A stretch of DNA of 52,167 nucleotides from Deltaproteobacteria bacterium (GTDB lineage Bacteria; Desulfobacterota; Desulfovibrionia; Desulfovibrionales; Desulfovibrionaceae), in NCBI GenBank assembly GCA_009929215.1, contig SAAX01000011.1:1-52167 (forward strand), written 5' to 3'. The translations under genes were made by a program, and so were the position numbers. Shown one piece after another: positions 1-8,265 of the stretch (positions are counted from its first letter, which is position 1; each line of letters starts with the position of its first letter). The notes below the pieces were generated by a model, which saw only the letters and a list, made by a program, of their open reading frames with translations, made no database searches and was not told the origin of the DNA.

Positions 1-153
1 CTTTCGGCCCACAACGACCACCGCATTGCCATGTCACTGGCCTTGCTTGGCTTGCGCCAGCCCGAAGTGAGCGTCCGCGATCTGCTGGACGACCCCCTGG
101 TTGTGCGCAAGTCGTTTCCGCAATTCTGGAATATCTGGGAGCAGCTGGCATGA
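1..153 (+). CDS. aroA: 3-phosphoshikimate 1-carboxyvinyltransferase (EPSP synthase), C-terminal fragment
   Basis: The window opens inside this gene; only the last 50 codons are present. EPSP synthase joins phosphoenolpyruvate to shikimate-3-phosphate in chorismate synthesis, in the cytoplasm. The fragment carries the family's C-terminal signature HNDHRIAMSLAL near its start and ends in a conserved-looking tail (SFPQFWNIWEQL). The stop TGA at 151-153 overlaps the ATG of the next gene (ATGA), so the two are translationally coupled. The neighbour is also an aromatic amino acid gene, which supports the call. The 5' part and promoter lie outside the window. Confidence 0.9.
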   Translation, partial: LSAHNDHRIAMSLALLGLRQPEVSVRDLLDDPLVVRKSFPQFWNIWEQLA

Positions 154-1022
154 ACGGCAACGAAAACAGGGGTGGCAGCCCCGCTGCCCAGAGCGGCGGG
201 GAATCCGCAGCGGAGGATGGATTTGAAGGCTTTACCGGCTTTAGCCCGCGTAAACCCGTAAAAACCGTTATTGTCGGCTCCACGGGCCGCATGGGTGCCA
301 TGCTGCTTGGCCGCGCCCGCGCGGCGGGCCTGACGGTTGAAGGCGTGGACGTACCCCTGACGCCAGAGATTCTGGCCCCCGCCTGCGCGGGGGCCGATGT
401 GGCCATCATTTGCGTGCCGGCCGCCGTGTTCAAAGAGGTCATTGCGGCAGTGTGCCCGCACCTGCCGCCCACGGCAGTGCTGACAGACATAACCTCGGTC
501 AAGGAAATTCCCTTGCAGCAGATGGAAGCGGCCTGGGCTGGCCCTGTGGTGGGCACGCACCCCCTGTTTGGCCCCCAGCCCGACCCGGACGCCGACCAGC
601 CGGTGGCCATTGTGCCGGGCGCAAATGCGGGGCAAGAGCATGTGGAGCTGGCATCGGGCTTTTTTACCGCGCTGGGCTGCCGGATGTTTTGCTCCACGGC
701 AGAAAAGCACGACAAAGCCATGGCCCGCATCCAAAACATGAATTTTATCACTAGCTTAGCCTACTTTGCCCTGCTGGCGGGGCAGGACGATCTGCTGCCC
801 TTTGTGACGCCCTCGTTTTTGCGCCGCCAAAACGCGGCCCGCAAAATGCTGACAGAAGACGCGCGCATGTTCGCCGGGCTGTTCGAGGCCAACCCTTACA
901 GTTATGAGGCTGTTCGCCAGTATCGGCAGATGCTTAACCTTGCCGCTGCGGGCGACATAGACCTGCTGTGCCAGCGCGCCCGCTGGTGGTGGCAGGATGA
1001 TGCCAATCCGGAAAAAACCTAG
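150..1022 (+). CDS. prephenate dehydrogenase-like protein (TyrA family)
   Basis: Predicted NAD(P)-dependent dehydrogenase that oxidises prephenate (or arogenate) on the route to tyrosine. Of 290 residues the first ~35 are a Gly/Ser-rich tail; a Rossmann fold follows (VIVGSTGRMGAMLLGRA, about residues 40-56), then the TyrA-type segment GTHPLFGP near residue 137 and a helical C-terminal dimerisation part containing EKHDKAMARIQ. Length fits a monofunctional TyrA with no chorismate mutase or ACT domain visible. It overlaps the aroA stop codon by four bases, so both are probably one aromatic-amino-acid operon. Whether the substrate is prephenate or arogenate cannot be told from the sequence. Confidence 0.85.
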   Translation: MNGNENRGGSPAAQSGGESAAEDGFEGFTGFSPRKPVKTVIVGSTGRMGAMLLGRARAAGLTVEGVDVPLTPEILAPACAGADVAIICVPAAVFKEVIAAVCPHLPPTAVLTDITSVKEIPLQQMEAAWAGPVVGTHPLFGPQPDPDADQPVAIVPGANAGQEHVELASGFFTALGCRMFCSTAEKHDKAMARIQNMNFITSLAYFALLAGQDDLLPFVTPSFLRRQNAARKMLTEDARMFAGLFEANPYSYEAVRQYRQMLNLAAAGDIDLLCQRARWWWQDDANPEKT

Positions 1023-1142
1023 TATTCTCCGGTTGCAGTGAGGCTCAGGCCAGCGGGGATTTTTGCACTTGCGCAGCCTGATGCCACAACCCGCTTGTTT
1101 TGCCTGCACCAACGCAGCCCCTGTGCCCGCCAGTTCCCTGAC

Positions 1143-1157
1143 GGGCATATTTTTTGC
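1143..1157 (+). promoter_or_regulatory. sigma-54 (-24/-12) promoter for flhB
   Basis: GGGCATA-N4-TTGCT: the GG and GC dinucleotides have the correct 10-base gap of the -24/-12 consensus (TGGCACG-N4-TTGCT); only the first T is lost. The predicted start of transcription is about 1169, giving a leader of roughly 40 nt before flhB at 1208. This is the weakest of five such sites in the window but is well placed. Confidence 0.6.
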
Positions 1158-1207
1158 TTATCCCCGGTCAGGCGTGTACTGCGCCAAGAAAGCAGCGGGG
1201 TAACAGC

Positions 1208-2287
1208 ATGTTCGGTGCGCAGCAAGATCCAAGCAGAACAGAGAAACCGTCTGGCAAACGCATTAGCAAACAGCGTGAGGAAGGCAACGTTCCCAAAGCG
1301 CCAGAGCTCGGCAAGGCCGTGAGTCTGGTGGGGGGCATTGCCATTCTGTATGCCTGGATTGGCCCCATGGCCGACAACATCAAGCTTCTGTTCCGCCACT
1401 TTCTGAGCCATTCGTGGGAATTCGATCCCAACCCGGAAAACGTCTATAATCTCAGCATCGAGCTTACCCTTGAAGTTGCCCGCATGCTCATGCCCATTCT
1501 GCTGACCCTGGGCTTTCTGGCCTTTCTGGCCCAGCGGCTGCAAGTCGGCAAACTGTGGACAACCAAGGTGCTGCGCCCCAAGTTTCAGCGTTTCAACCTT
1601 ATCAAGGGCCTCAAGCAGATGCTGGCCTCGCCCCAGACTATCCTGCGCACCATCAAAAGCCTGCTTTTTTCGCTTATTCTCGGTCTTATTCCCGGCTGGA
1701 TCATCTACAAGGAATACCACAACTTTTTGCCCATGTACTATGCCACCACCGAGGGTGTGGCCGCCTACATGCTGCACATGGCCTTTCGGCTGGCCTGCTA
1801 TGCCCTTTTGCCCATCGTGGCCATTGCCATTTTTGACGTGTGGCAGACACGCTTTGCCTACTACGAAGGCATGAAGATGACCAAGTCTGAAGTGAAGGAC
1901 GAACAGAAACAGGCCGAAGGTGACCCGGCGATCAAAAGCCAGCAGCGCAAAAAGATGATGGAAGTCATGAGCAAGCGCATGCTGGCCGATGTGCCCAGGG
2001 CCGATGTGGTGGTTACCAACCCTACCCACATTGCCGTGGCGCTCAGCTATAATACGTCCGAGGCCCCGGCCCCTATTGTGCTGGCCAAAGGCGCTGACCA
2101 TCTGGCCGAAAAAATCAAGGAAATAGCCCGCGAAAACCGCATTCCCATTCGCGAAAACGTGCCTCTGGCACGGGCTTTGTATAAGTCCACAGAAGTGGGC
2201 GACATGATTCCAGAGGAGCTTTACAAGGCTGTGGCCTCCGTTTTGGCCAGCATTTGGAAGCTCAAGCCCAAGGCGGGCAAGCCCTAG
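1208..2287 (+). CDS. flhB: flagellar export apparatus protein FlhB
   Basis: Inner-membrane component of the flagellar type III export gate that switches substrate class from rod/hook to filament. The 359-residue product starts with the typical QQDPSRTEKPSGKRISKQRE segment, has four hydrophobic membrane spans in its first ~215 residues, a charged linker (MTKSEVKDEQKQ) and the self-cleaving NPTH motif at residues 271-274, followed by the conserved cytoplasmic domain (HIAVALSY, EIARENRIPI). An earlier in-frame ATG at 1154 exists, but homology begins at 1208, so I chose 1208. It precedes flhA by 84 nt in the same direction and probably shares the transcript from the promoter at 1143. Confidence 0.95.
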   Translation: MFGAQQDPSRTEKPSGKRISKQREEGNVPKAPELGKAVSLVGGIAILYAWIGPMADNIKLLFRHFLSHSWEFDPNPENVYNLSIELTLEVARMLMPILLTLGFLAFLAQRLQVGKLWTTKVLRPKFQRFNLIKGLKQMLASPQTILRTIKSLLFSLILGLIPGWIIYKEYHNFLPMYYATTEGVAAYMLHMAFRLACYALLPIVAIAIFDVWQTRFAYYEGMKMTKSEVKDEQKQAEGDPAIKSQQRKKMMEVMSKRMLADVPRADVVVTNPTHIAVALSYNTSEAPAPIVLAKGADHLAEKIKEIARENRIPIRENVPLARALYKSTEVGDMIPEELYKAVASVLASIWKLKPKAGKP

Positions 2288-2371
2288 AAAGACAAGGCTT
2301 TTTGTCACACAGCCCCACGTTTTAAGGGATAAACCCGTTTACGGGAACCAACGCAGAGAGGTGTCATAAAA

Positions 2372-4477
2372 ATGGCTGCCGCAGTACTTCCAAAACTTGA
2401 TTATAGCCGCTTTTCCAAACACGGCGAACTGTTCCTTGCTGGCGGCGTAGTGACCATCCTGTTTGTCATGCTGGTTCCTCTGCCCACGTTTTTTCTCGAC
2501 ATACTGCTGTGCGTGAGCATCTCCATCTCGCTGCTGGTGCTCATCACCACCATGTTCATGTCGAGCCCGCTGGAATTTACCATCTTTCCCTCACTGCTGC
2601 TGGTCACAACCCTGTTACGGCTGGCGCTCAACGTGGCCTCCACCCGTCTTATATTGCTTAACGGCAACATGGGGGCAAACGCAGCGGGCGAGGTTATCCG
2701 TGCGTTTGGCCAGTTTGTGGTGGGTGGCAGTTATGTGGTGGGCGGGGTTATCTTTATGATCCTGTTCATCCTCAACAAGGTCGTAATTACTTCTGGTACT
2801 TCGCGTATCGCAGAAGTGGCCGCCCGTTTTACCCTTGATGCCATGCCCGGCAAACAGATGGCTATCGAAGCCGACCTCAACGCTGGCCTTATTGATGAAG
2901 AACAGGCCAATGACCGCCGCGCCGGACTGCGCAAGGAAGCAGACTTTTACGGCTCCATGGACGGTGCGTGCAAATTTGTTTCGGGCGATGTGAACGCGGG
3001 CATGTTCATCACTCTGGTGAACCTGATCGGCGGCGTCATCATTGGCATGGCCCAAAAGGACATGGACTGGAACACGGCCCTCACCACATACTCGCTGCTG
3101 ACCATCGGTGACGGTCTGGTTTCCACCATCCCTTCCATCATTGTTTCCACGGGCACTGGCCTGCTTGTTTCGCGCGCCGCCTCCGAAGCCAAGATGGGCG
3201 AGGAATTTCTGGCCCAGCTTACCTTTAACAGCAAGGCGCTCAAGATGGTTTCGGGCGTGCTGTTGCTGTTTGCCATTGTGCCCGGTCTCCCCACCATTCC
3301 CTTCCTGGTTATCTCGGCCCTGATCTTTATCGTGAGCCGCCTTACCGAAAACAAGGATGCGGAAGCCGCCAACAAGGCCAAGGCCGAAGAAAAACGTAAA
3401 AAAAACAGCGGTTCGGGCACAGCTGATACGCCAGAAGAAGTGCAGGCCCTGCTACCCCTCGATACGCTGGAACTTGAAGTGGGCTACGGCCTCATCCCCC
3501 TGGTGGACGAGGAACAAAGCGGCAACCTGCTGGCCCGCATCCGCTCCATTCGTCGACAGTTTGCGCTGGATATGGGCGTGGTTATTCCCTCGCTGCACCT
3601 GCGTGACAACCTGCAACTCAAGCCCGGCCAGTATTCCCTGCTTATCAAGGGCAATCAGGTGGCCTCGGCAGAAATTCTGGTTGACCACTTTCTGGCCATG
3701 GATCCCGGCAACGTGACCACCAAGATCAGCGGCATTGAAACGCGCGAACCGGCCTTTAACCTGCCCGCGCTGTGGATTCCCGACAGCCAGCGCGAAGAAG
3801 CCATGCTGGCGGGTTATACAGTGGTTGACCCGGCCACGGTTATCGCCACACATTTGACAGAAGTGTTCAAGCGTCACCTTGGCGACTTTCTTGACCGTCA
3901 GGCGGTGCAGGGGCTGCTGGATACCGTGGCCAAGCATTCGCCCAAGGCGGTGGAAGACCTGGTTCCCAATGTTCTGCCGCTCGGCGTGGTGCAAAAGGTA
4001 TTGCAGCTCCTGGTGCGAGAAAACGTCAGCGTGCGCGACATGCTGACCATTGTGGAAACGCTGGGCGACTTTGGCGGGGGTGTCAAAAATCCCGAAACGC
4101 TGGGCGAATATGTGCGCGAAAAACTTTCGCGGGCCATCGTGCGGCCCTACCTGGACAGCCAGGGCACGCTTTCGGTGCTTACCCTTGCCCCCAATGCCGA
4201 AAGGCTGGTGCAGGAAGGCGTTCGCCATGCCGACAACGGCGTTACCTTCCTTTCCATGAATCCGGCGGTGGCGCAGCGGCTGGTCAACAACATCAGCACT
4301 GCCGCCGACAATGCGGTCAATGCCGAGGCCCAGCCCGTGCTGCTGGTTACGCCGCTTATCCGCCCGCATCTGGCCCAGATCATCACGCGCTTTCTGCCCA
4401 CGGTTCCGGTTATTTCGCAGGCAGAAATTCCGCCCGACATCCGCTTGCAGTCGGTGGGCACCGTGGACGCCGATTAA
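2372..4477 (+). CDS. flhA: flagellar export apparatus protein FlhA
   Basis: Large inner-membrane channel-like subunit of the flagellar type III export gate. The 701-residue length is normal for the FHIPEP family. About eight hydrophobic spans occupy the first ~320 residues; the family core is visible as PSLLLVTTLLRLALNVASTR, then the FHIPEP-type loop (TLDAMPGKQMAIEADLNAG), and the second half is the cytoplasmic docking domain for chaperone-substrate complexes. The ribosome site AGAGAGGTG lies about 9 nt before the ATG. A strong terminator follows at 4497-4533, so flhB-flhA form one unit and flhF is transcribed separately. Confidence 0.97.
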   Translation: MAAAVLPKLDYSRFSKHGELFLAGGVVTILFVMLVPLPTFFLDILLCVSISISLLVLITTMFMSSPLEFTIFPSLLLVTTLLRLALNVASTRLILLNGNMGANAAGEVIRAFGQFVVGGSYVVGGVIFMILFILNKVVITSGTSRIAEVAARFTLDAMPGKQMAIEADLNAGLIDEEQANDRRAGLRKEADFYGSMDGACKFVSGDVNAGMFITLVNLIGGVIIGMAQKDMDWNTALTTYSLLTIGDGLVSTIPSIIVSTGTGLLVSRAASEAKMGEEFLAQLTFNSKALKMVSGVLLLFAIVPGLPTIPFLVISALIFIVSRLTENKDAEAANKAKAEEKRKKNSGSGTADTPEEVQALLPLDTLELEVGYGLIPLVDEEQSGNLLARIRSIRRQFALDMGVVIPSLHLRDNLQLKPGQYSLLIKGNQVASAEILVDHFLAMDPGNVTTKISGIETREPAFNLPALWIPDSQREEAMLAGYTVVDPATVIATHLTEVFKRHLGDFLDRQAVQGLLDTVAKHSPKAVEDLVPNVLPLGVVQKVLQLLVRENVSVRDMLTIVETLGDFGGGVKNPETLGEYVREKLSRAIVRPYLDSQGTLSVLTLAPNAERLVQEGVRHADNGVTFLSMNPAVAQRLVNNISTAADNAVNAEAQPVLLVTPLIRPHLAQIITRFLPTVPVISQAEIPPDIRLQSVGTVDAD

Positions 4478-4496
4478 CATACTCACGTTTAGGTGC

Positions 4497-4533
4497 ACGG
4501 CGCTGCGGCTACTGGCTTGCAGCGCCGTTTTTT
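4497..4533 (+). terminator. intrinsic terminator after flhA
   Basis: Perfect 10-bp stem ACGGCGCTGC / GCAGCGCCGT with a 12-nt loop, followed by six T's. It separates the flhB-flhA unit from flhF. Confidence 0.85.
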
Positions 4534-4645
4534 ATGTGCCGCACCCCGCCCTAAATTGCATTTTGGCCTTGTAGCGGGTATTGTGGAAATGGGGAAAAAC
4601 CCTCAACGGCATTTTGGCCATTGAGGAAAAAGAGCACCTTACAGT

Positions 4646-4660
4646 TGGCCCCAAATTTGC
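4646..4660 (+). promoter_or_regulatory. sigma-54 (-24/-12) promoter for flhF
   Basis: TGGCCCC-N4-TTGCA matches the -24/-12 consensus with exact spacing. Predicted transcription start about 4672, leaving a leader near 67 nt before flhF at 4739. It lies just downstream of the flhA terminator, which fits a new transcription unit. Confidence 0.8.
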
Positions 4661-4738
4661 ATTTACCCTGATGTCGTCAAACAAACGGCACACACAAGCC
4701 GTTTGGCGATATTGAACCGTCAGGCAAAGGAATGGGCC

Positions 4739-5782
4739 ATGCAGGTAAAGACGTTCACAGGGGCCACATCACAGGAAATTCTGGCCAGAATCAAGGTCGA
4801 GATGGGGCCTGACGCAGTTATACTGGGCAACCGCACCTACCGTAAAAACGGTGTGGTCTGCCACGAAATAACTGCCGGGCTGGAACGACCCAAGACAGAA
4901 TCTGCCGGTGGCGCTGGTGCGCCCGCAGGCTGGGGCGAATGGCACCGCGACTGGATGCAGCTTAAAGATCAGATTTTTGCGCTGATGAAGCCTGCCATCC
5001 AGCTTGAACGCCTCACCCCCCGTCAGCGCGTGGCTCTTGAATATTTGCAGCGCGAAGGCGTGTCGGATTCCGTAGCCGTTGACCTTTACAAGCGGCTGCT
5101 GGCAGAACCGGGCGCATCGGTGCTTGAATGCCTGTGCGACATGGTGCCCGTAAAAACATGGGGCACAGAGCACTGGCGGCAGCGCATACATCTGATGGCC
5201 GGTCCTTTTGGCCTTGGCAAAACCACCACGGCCCTGCGCTTTGCTCTGCACCTGCGCAGAAACGACCCGGAAGCGCGCATTGCCTTTATCAACGCCGACT
5301 GCCTGCGCGGCAACGGCAGGCTGATTTTGCGCCACTGGGCAGAACTTTCCAATTTTTCGTACATGGAAGCGCCCGACAAGGCCTCTATGGAGCACGCCCT
5401 TGCCGCCACGCGCGAGGCCAGCGCTGTGTTTATTGATGTACCCGGTCTTGACCGCAACGGCAGCCTTGCCAGTTGGAAGGCCGACATGGGCCTCGACAAT
5501 GTTGAGTCGGCAACGCACCTGACGCTTTCGCCCTTTTTTGACGCTCTGCAAACACAGGCATTTTTGCAGCGCTACAAATCAACCGGGCCGGGTTCCATTG
5601 TCTGGACCAAGCTGGACGAAGCCGTAAGCTTTGGCAATATTGTTAATGTGGCCTGCCAGGCAGGCCTGCCGGTTTCTGCACTGTCTTTCGGCGCAGAACT
5701 CAAGGAAAGCCTTGCCCCGGCCACCGAGCCGCTGGTCTGGCGTCTCATTTTCAAAAGGCAACTTCCTGGTCAGGCCGCCTAG
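4739..5782 (+). CDS. flhF: flagellar biosynthesis GTPase FlhF
   Basis: SRP-type GTPase that sets the place of flagellum assembly, normally at the cell pole. The 347-residue product begins MQVKTFTG as in the family, followed by a short basic/variable region and the NG domain: P-loop GPFGLGKTTT at residues 155-164, a G2/G3-like IDVPGLDR stretch and the G4 motif TKLDEAVSFG. An ATG 36 nt upstream (4703) is in frame, but the family start and the purine-rich AAAGGAATGGG before 4739 favour the shorter form. flhG follows after 32 nt, the usual partner that regulates FlhF activity and flagellar number. Confidence 0.95.
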   Translation: MQVKTFTGATSQEILARIKVEMGPDAVILGNRTYRKNGVVCHEITAGLERPKTESAGGAGAPAGWGEWHRDWMQLKDQIFALMKPAIQLERLTPRQRVALEYLQREGVSDSVAVDLYKRLLAEPGASVLECLCDMVPVKTWGTEHWRQRIHLMAGPFGLGKTTTALRFALHLRRNDPEARIAFINADCLRGNGRLILRHWAELSNFSYMEAPDKASMEHALAATREASAVFIDVPGLDRNGSLASWKADMGLDNVESATHLTLSPFFDALQTQAFLQRYKSTGPGSIVWTKLDEAVSFGNIVNVACQAGLPVSALSFGAELKESLAPATEPLVWRLIFKRQLPGQAA

Positions 5783-5814
5783 CGCGGTTCGGCCTTAACA
5801 TGTGGAGCAGACAG

Positions 5815-6627
5815 ATGAGCGGCACTTTCCCTCTGGTATTTTCCGTCACTTCAGGCAAGGGCGGCGTAGGCAAGACCAATATTTCGGTCAATCTTGCCAT
5901 CTGCCTTGCACAGCTGGGCAAGCAGGTAGTGCTTATTGACGCCGTCCTTGGCCTGGCCAATGTGGACGTGGTGCTTGGGCTTACTCCACAAAAAAATATT
6001 TTCCACCTGTTTCACGAAGGCGCCACAATTGCCGACATTCTCTTTCCCACGCCTTACGGCTTTTCCATACTGCCTGCCTCGTCTGGCATGAGCGAAATGC
6101 TCACCCTCTCCACGGGGCAGAAGCTGGAACTGCTTGAAGCTGTTGATGAAATGGAAGACGGCCTGGACTACCTGATTGTGGATACGGGTGCGGGCATCAG
6201 CGATAACGTGCTCTACTTCAACATGGCCGCCCAGGAAAGGCTGGTGGTGCTCACCCCCGAGCCCACTTCGCTTACCGATGCTTATGCGCTCATCAAGGTT
6301 CTCAAGAACAACCACGGAGTCGAGCGCTTCAAGGTGTGCGTGAACATGGCCCCGGACCTCAAGACCGCCAAAGAAATGTTTGTGCGGCTGCACCAGGCCT
6401 GCGACCATTTTTTGAGCGGCGTTTCGCTGGAACTTGTGGGGGTTATCCCGCGCGATACGGGCGTGCGCAAGGCGGTAGTGCAGCAGTTGCCCTACTGCAT
6501 CAGCGAGCCCCAAAGCCCGGCTGCCAAGGCTACCATGTCGCTTGCAAAAAACATCAGCGCCTGGGAAGCCCCCGAGAATCTGGACGGCAATATCAAATTT
6601 TTCTGGAAAAAACTGCTTTTCCGCTAG
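5815..6627 (+). CDS. flhG: flagellar number regulator FlhG (MinD-like ATPase)
   Basis: MinD/ParA-type ATPase that limits flagellar number together with FlhF. Of 270 residues the deviant Walker A SGKGGVGKT occupies 13-21, the switch region reads VDTGAGISDNVLYF, and PEPTSLTDAYALIK is typical of FlhG/FleN. The start at 5815 is preceded by GGAG at 8 nt; an ATG at 5800 is less likely. Odd point: the Walker A' stretch reads LIDAVLGLANVDVVLG, with valine at residue 44 where MinD-family proteins normally have aspartate (D-x-D). No clear C-terminal amphipathic membrane helix was found; the end is FFWKKLLFR, which is basic/hydrophobic and could touch the membrane. Confidence 0.93.
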   Translation: MSGTFPLVFSVTSGKGGVGKTNISVNLAICLAQLGKQVVLIDAVLGLANVDVVLGLTPQKNIFHLFHEGATIADILFPTPYGFSILPASSGMSEMLTLSTGQKLELLEAVDEMEDGLDYLIVDTGAGISDNVLYFNMAAQERLVVLTPEPTSLTDAYALIKVLKNNHGVERFKVCVNMAPDLKTAKEMFVRLHQACDHFLSGVSLELVGVIPRDTGVRKAVVQQLPYCISEPQSPAAKATMSLAKNISAWEAPENLDGNIKFFWKKLLFR

Positions 6628-6676
6628 GTGTATAGGCAGTTCATGCTGCCTCGGCAAAAACAACGAATATAAACTT

Positions 6677-6701
6677 CAACGTGTTGCAAACGCGGCGCTT
6701 C
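6677..6701 (+). repeat. leader element shared with cheY, copy before fliA
   Basis: The stretch starts CAACGTGTTGCAAAC and ends CGGCGCTTC. A close relative with two short insertions lies before cheY (7596-7630: CAACGTCTGTTGCAAAC ... CGGCGCTTC). Role unknown; it could be a common regulatory or promoter element of the two genes. Confidence 0.45.
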
Positions 6702-6784
6702 CGGCCTTGGCGGGCAGGTGGGGCGCAGCATAACAGGCAGCTACATGCCACGGGGTAGAAGAGGCAGATCCGAAGGAAACCATT

Positions 6785-7567
6785 ATGAAGACCGGCACAG
6801 CGCAAGCGCAAGCTCCCTGCCCCTGGGAAGCGCTCGAAACCGGGGCAACCCCTTGGGAGAGCTTTTCACCGGCAGAGCAGGAATCTGTGGTGCGGCATTA
6901 TGCGCCCAAGATCCGCTTTCTTGCCTTAAGGCTCAAAGCCAAGCTGCCCCGCAGCGTCGAGCTTGGCGAGCTGATCAGTTCTGGCACGCTTGGGCTCATG
7001 GAAGCCCTGGGCAAGTTCAGGCCTCAGCTGGGTATACGGTTTGAAACCTATGCCGAAAGCCGCATCAAGGGAGCCATGCTCGATGAGTTGCGCCGTCTTG
7101 ACTGGTTTCCACGTTCGTTGCGCCAGCGGGTTCGGGTACTCGATGAAGCCATGCGCAAGGTCGAGCACGAACACGGCAGGCAAGCCACAGAAGACGAACT
7201 GCAAAAGCTCACTGGCCTCGACATGCGCGATGTGCGCCAAGGCCTCGAAGCCCTGCAAAACCAGCTCTGGATTTCTTTGGACGCCATTCAGGACACGCTT
7301 TCGGGCGAGGGTCCCGAGGGCGGGGGTGAGCCCTTCCGCAACACGGCCCTGCAAGAGCTTGTGGAACGCGTAGCTCCGCTGATCGACCGCTTGACGCCAA
7401 GGGAAAAATTGGTACTGTCCCTGTATTACACTGATGAGCTTAACATGCGCGAAACAGCCGAAGTAATGGGAATTACAGAGGGGCGAGTATCGCAGTTGCA
7501 TTCACAGGCCCTGACCCGCCTTCGTAAAGAGTTTCATAACCTCTATGGCGAAGGTTCCGAAATATAA
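6785..7567 (+). CDS. fliA: flagellar sigma factor sigma-28 (FliA)
   Basis: Sigma-70 family factor that directs RNA polymerase to late flagellar and chemotaxis promoters. The 260 residues show region 2 (LISSGTLGLMEALGKFRP, then RFETYAESRIKGAMLDELR), region 3 (RVRVLDEAMRKVEHEHGR) and a region 4 helix-turn-helix (NMRETAEVMGITEGRVSQLH), the pattern and length of FliA/WhiG. AAGGAA lies 7 nt before the ATG. It sits between flhG and cheY, the usual order in this group. A sigma-28-like site before cheV at 39857 is a likely target. No anti-sigma factor gene (flgM) was recognised in the window. Confidence 0.95.
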   Translation: MKTGTAQAQAPCPWEALETGATPWESFSPAEQESVVRHYAPKIRFLALRLKAKLPRSVELGELISSGTLGLMEALGKFRPQLGIRFETYAESRIKGAMLDELRRLDWFPRSLRQRVRVLDEAMRKVEHEHGRQATEDELQKLTGLDMRDVRQGLEALQNQLWISLDAIQDTLSGEGPEGGGEPFRNTALQELVERVAPLIDRLTPREKLVLSLYYTDELNMRETAEVMGITEGRVSQLHSQALTRLRKEFHNLYGEGSEI

Positions 7568-7572
7568 GATTA

Positions 7573-7630
7573 CAACAGACAGTAGCGCTCGGCTGCAACG
7601 TCTGTTGCAAACCGATACATACGGCGCTTC
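7573..7630 (+). promoter_or_regulatory. leader of cheY with two competing hairpins
   Basis: CAACAGAC (7573-7580) can pair with GTCTGTTG (7600-7607), while TGCAAC (7594-7599) can pair with GTTGCA (7604-7609). The two pairings exclude each other. The second copy of the fliA/cheY shared element (7596-7630) overlaps them, and ACCGATAC at 7611-7618 resembles a sigma-28 -10 box, though no -35 partner is evident. Function is inferred only. Confidence 0.35.
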
Positions 7631-7644
7631 AAGGAGATTTTCAC

Positions 7645-8025
7645 ATGCCTTACAATCCGAATATGCGTGTTCTTGTGGTTGACGATTTCTCCACCATGCG
7701 TCGTATCGTGCGCAACATTCTGCGCCAGCTTGGCTTTCAGAACGTGGTTGAGGCCGACGACGGCACCTCGGCATGGGACGTGCTGAACCGCGAAAAAATC
7801 GACTTTATTGTTTCTGACTGGAACATGCCGCAGATGACCGGCATTGAACTGCTGCGCAAGGTTCGCACCAGCGAGCAATTTGCCAACATTCCCTTCCTCA
7901 TGGTCACCGCCGAGGCCCAGCAGGAAAATATCATCGAAGCGGTGCAGGCCAAGGTTTCCAACTACATTGTCAAACCTTTCACCGCAGACACCATGAAGCA
8001 GAAGATCGACAAGATTTTTCCCTAG
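7645..8025 (+). CDS. cheY: chemotaxis response regulator CheY
   Basis: Single receiver domain of 126 residues that, when phosphorylated by CheA, binds the flagellar switch. Visible residues: the acidic pair in VLVVDDFSTMRRI, the phospho-acceptor Asp in FIVSDWNMPQMTG, the Thr in LMVTAEA and the Lys in IVKPFTADTM, all in canonical order. AAGGAG lies 8 nt before the ATG. It follows fliA by 77 nt and is followed by a terminator at 8054, so it ends this transcription unit. CheY rather than another receiver is inferred from sequence and flagellar context. Confidence 0.93.
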   Translation: MPYNPNMRVLVVDDFSTMRRIVRNILRQLGFQNVVEADDGTSAWDVLNREKIDFIVSDWNMPQMTGIELLRKVRTSEQFANIPFLMVTAEAQQENIIEAVQAKVSNYIVKPFTADTMKQKIDKIFP

Positions 8026-8053
8026 CCTTGCAGCAAATTCCCTGGCTTAGACG

Positions 8054-8112
8054 GCCCGCACCTGGCCGGGGTTAGCGCCACACAGCGCAACCTGGTTGGG
8101 GCGGGCTTTTTT
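8054..8112 (+). terminator. intrinsic terminator after cheY
   Basis: Outer arms GCCCGC (8054-8059) and GCGGGC (8101-8106) followed by six T's; an inner stem GGTTAGCGC / GCGCAACC with one bulge extends the structure. The remaining ~150 nt to 8265 hold no gene that I can support and presumably contain the promoter of the FliL-like gene. Confidence 0.7.
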
Positions 8113-8265
8113 GCAGGCCCTGCGCTGCTGCCAGAGCTACAGGACCTGGCACAACGGCGTAACTCATGGGGAACTTGGCAGTGTGCTGCCCGTGAGTACA
8201 GCGTATGCCAGCAATGGCCCCAGGGCCTTACTTTATGCATTGGGCGTGGCCGTCAGGAGTGACGC

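Noticed and set aside
1019..2308. Long minus-strand frame antisense to flhB
   Set aside because: Composition is that of a shadow frame; flhB on the plus strand is certain.
8101..8116. GGGCGGGC followed by TTGC near the cheY terminator, as a sigma-54 promoter
   Set aside because: The GG is not at the right distance from GC, and the sequence is part of the terminator.
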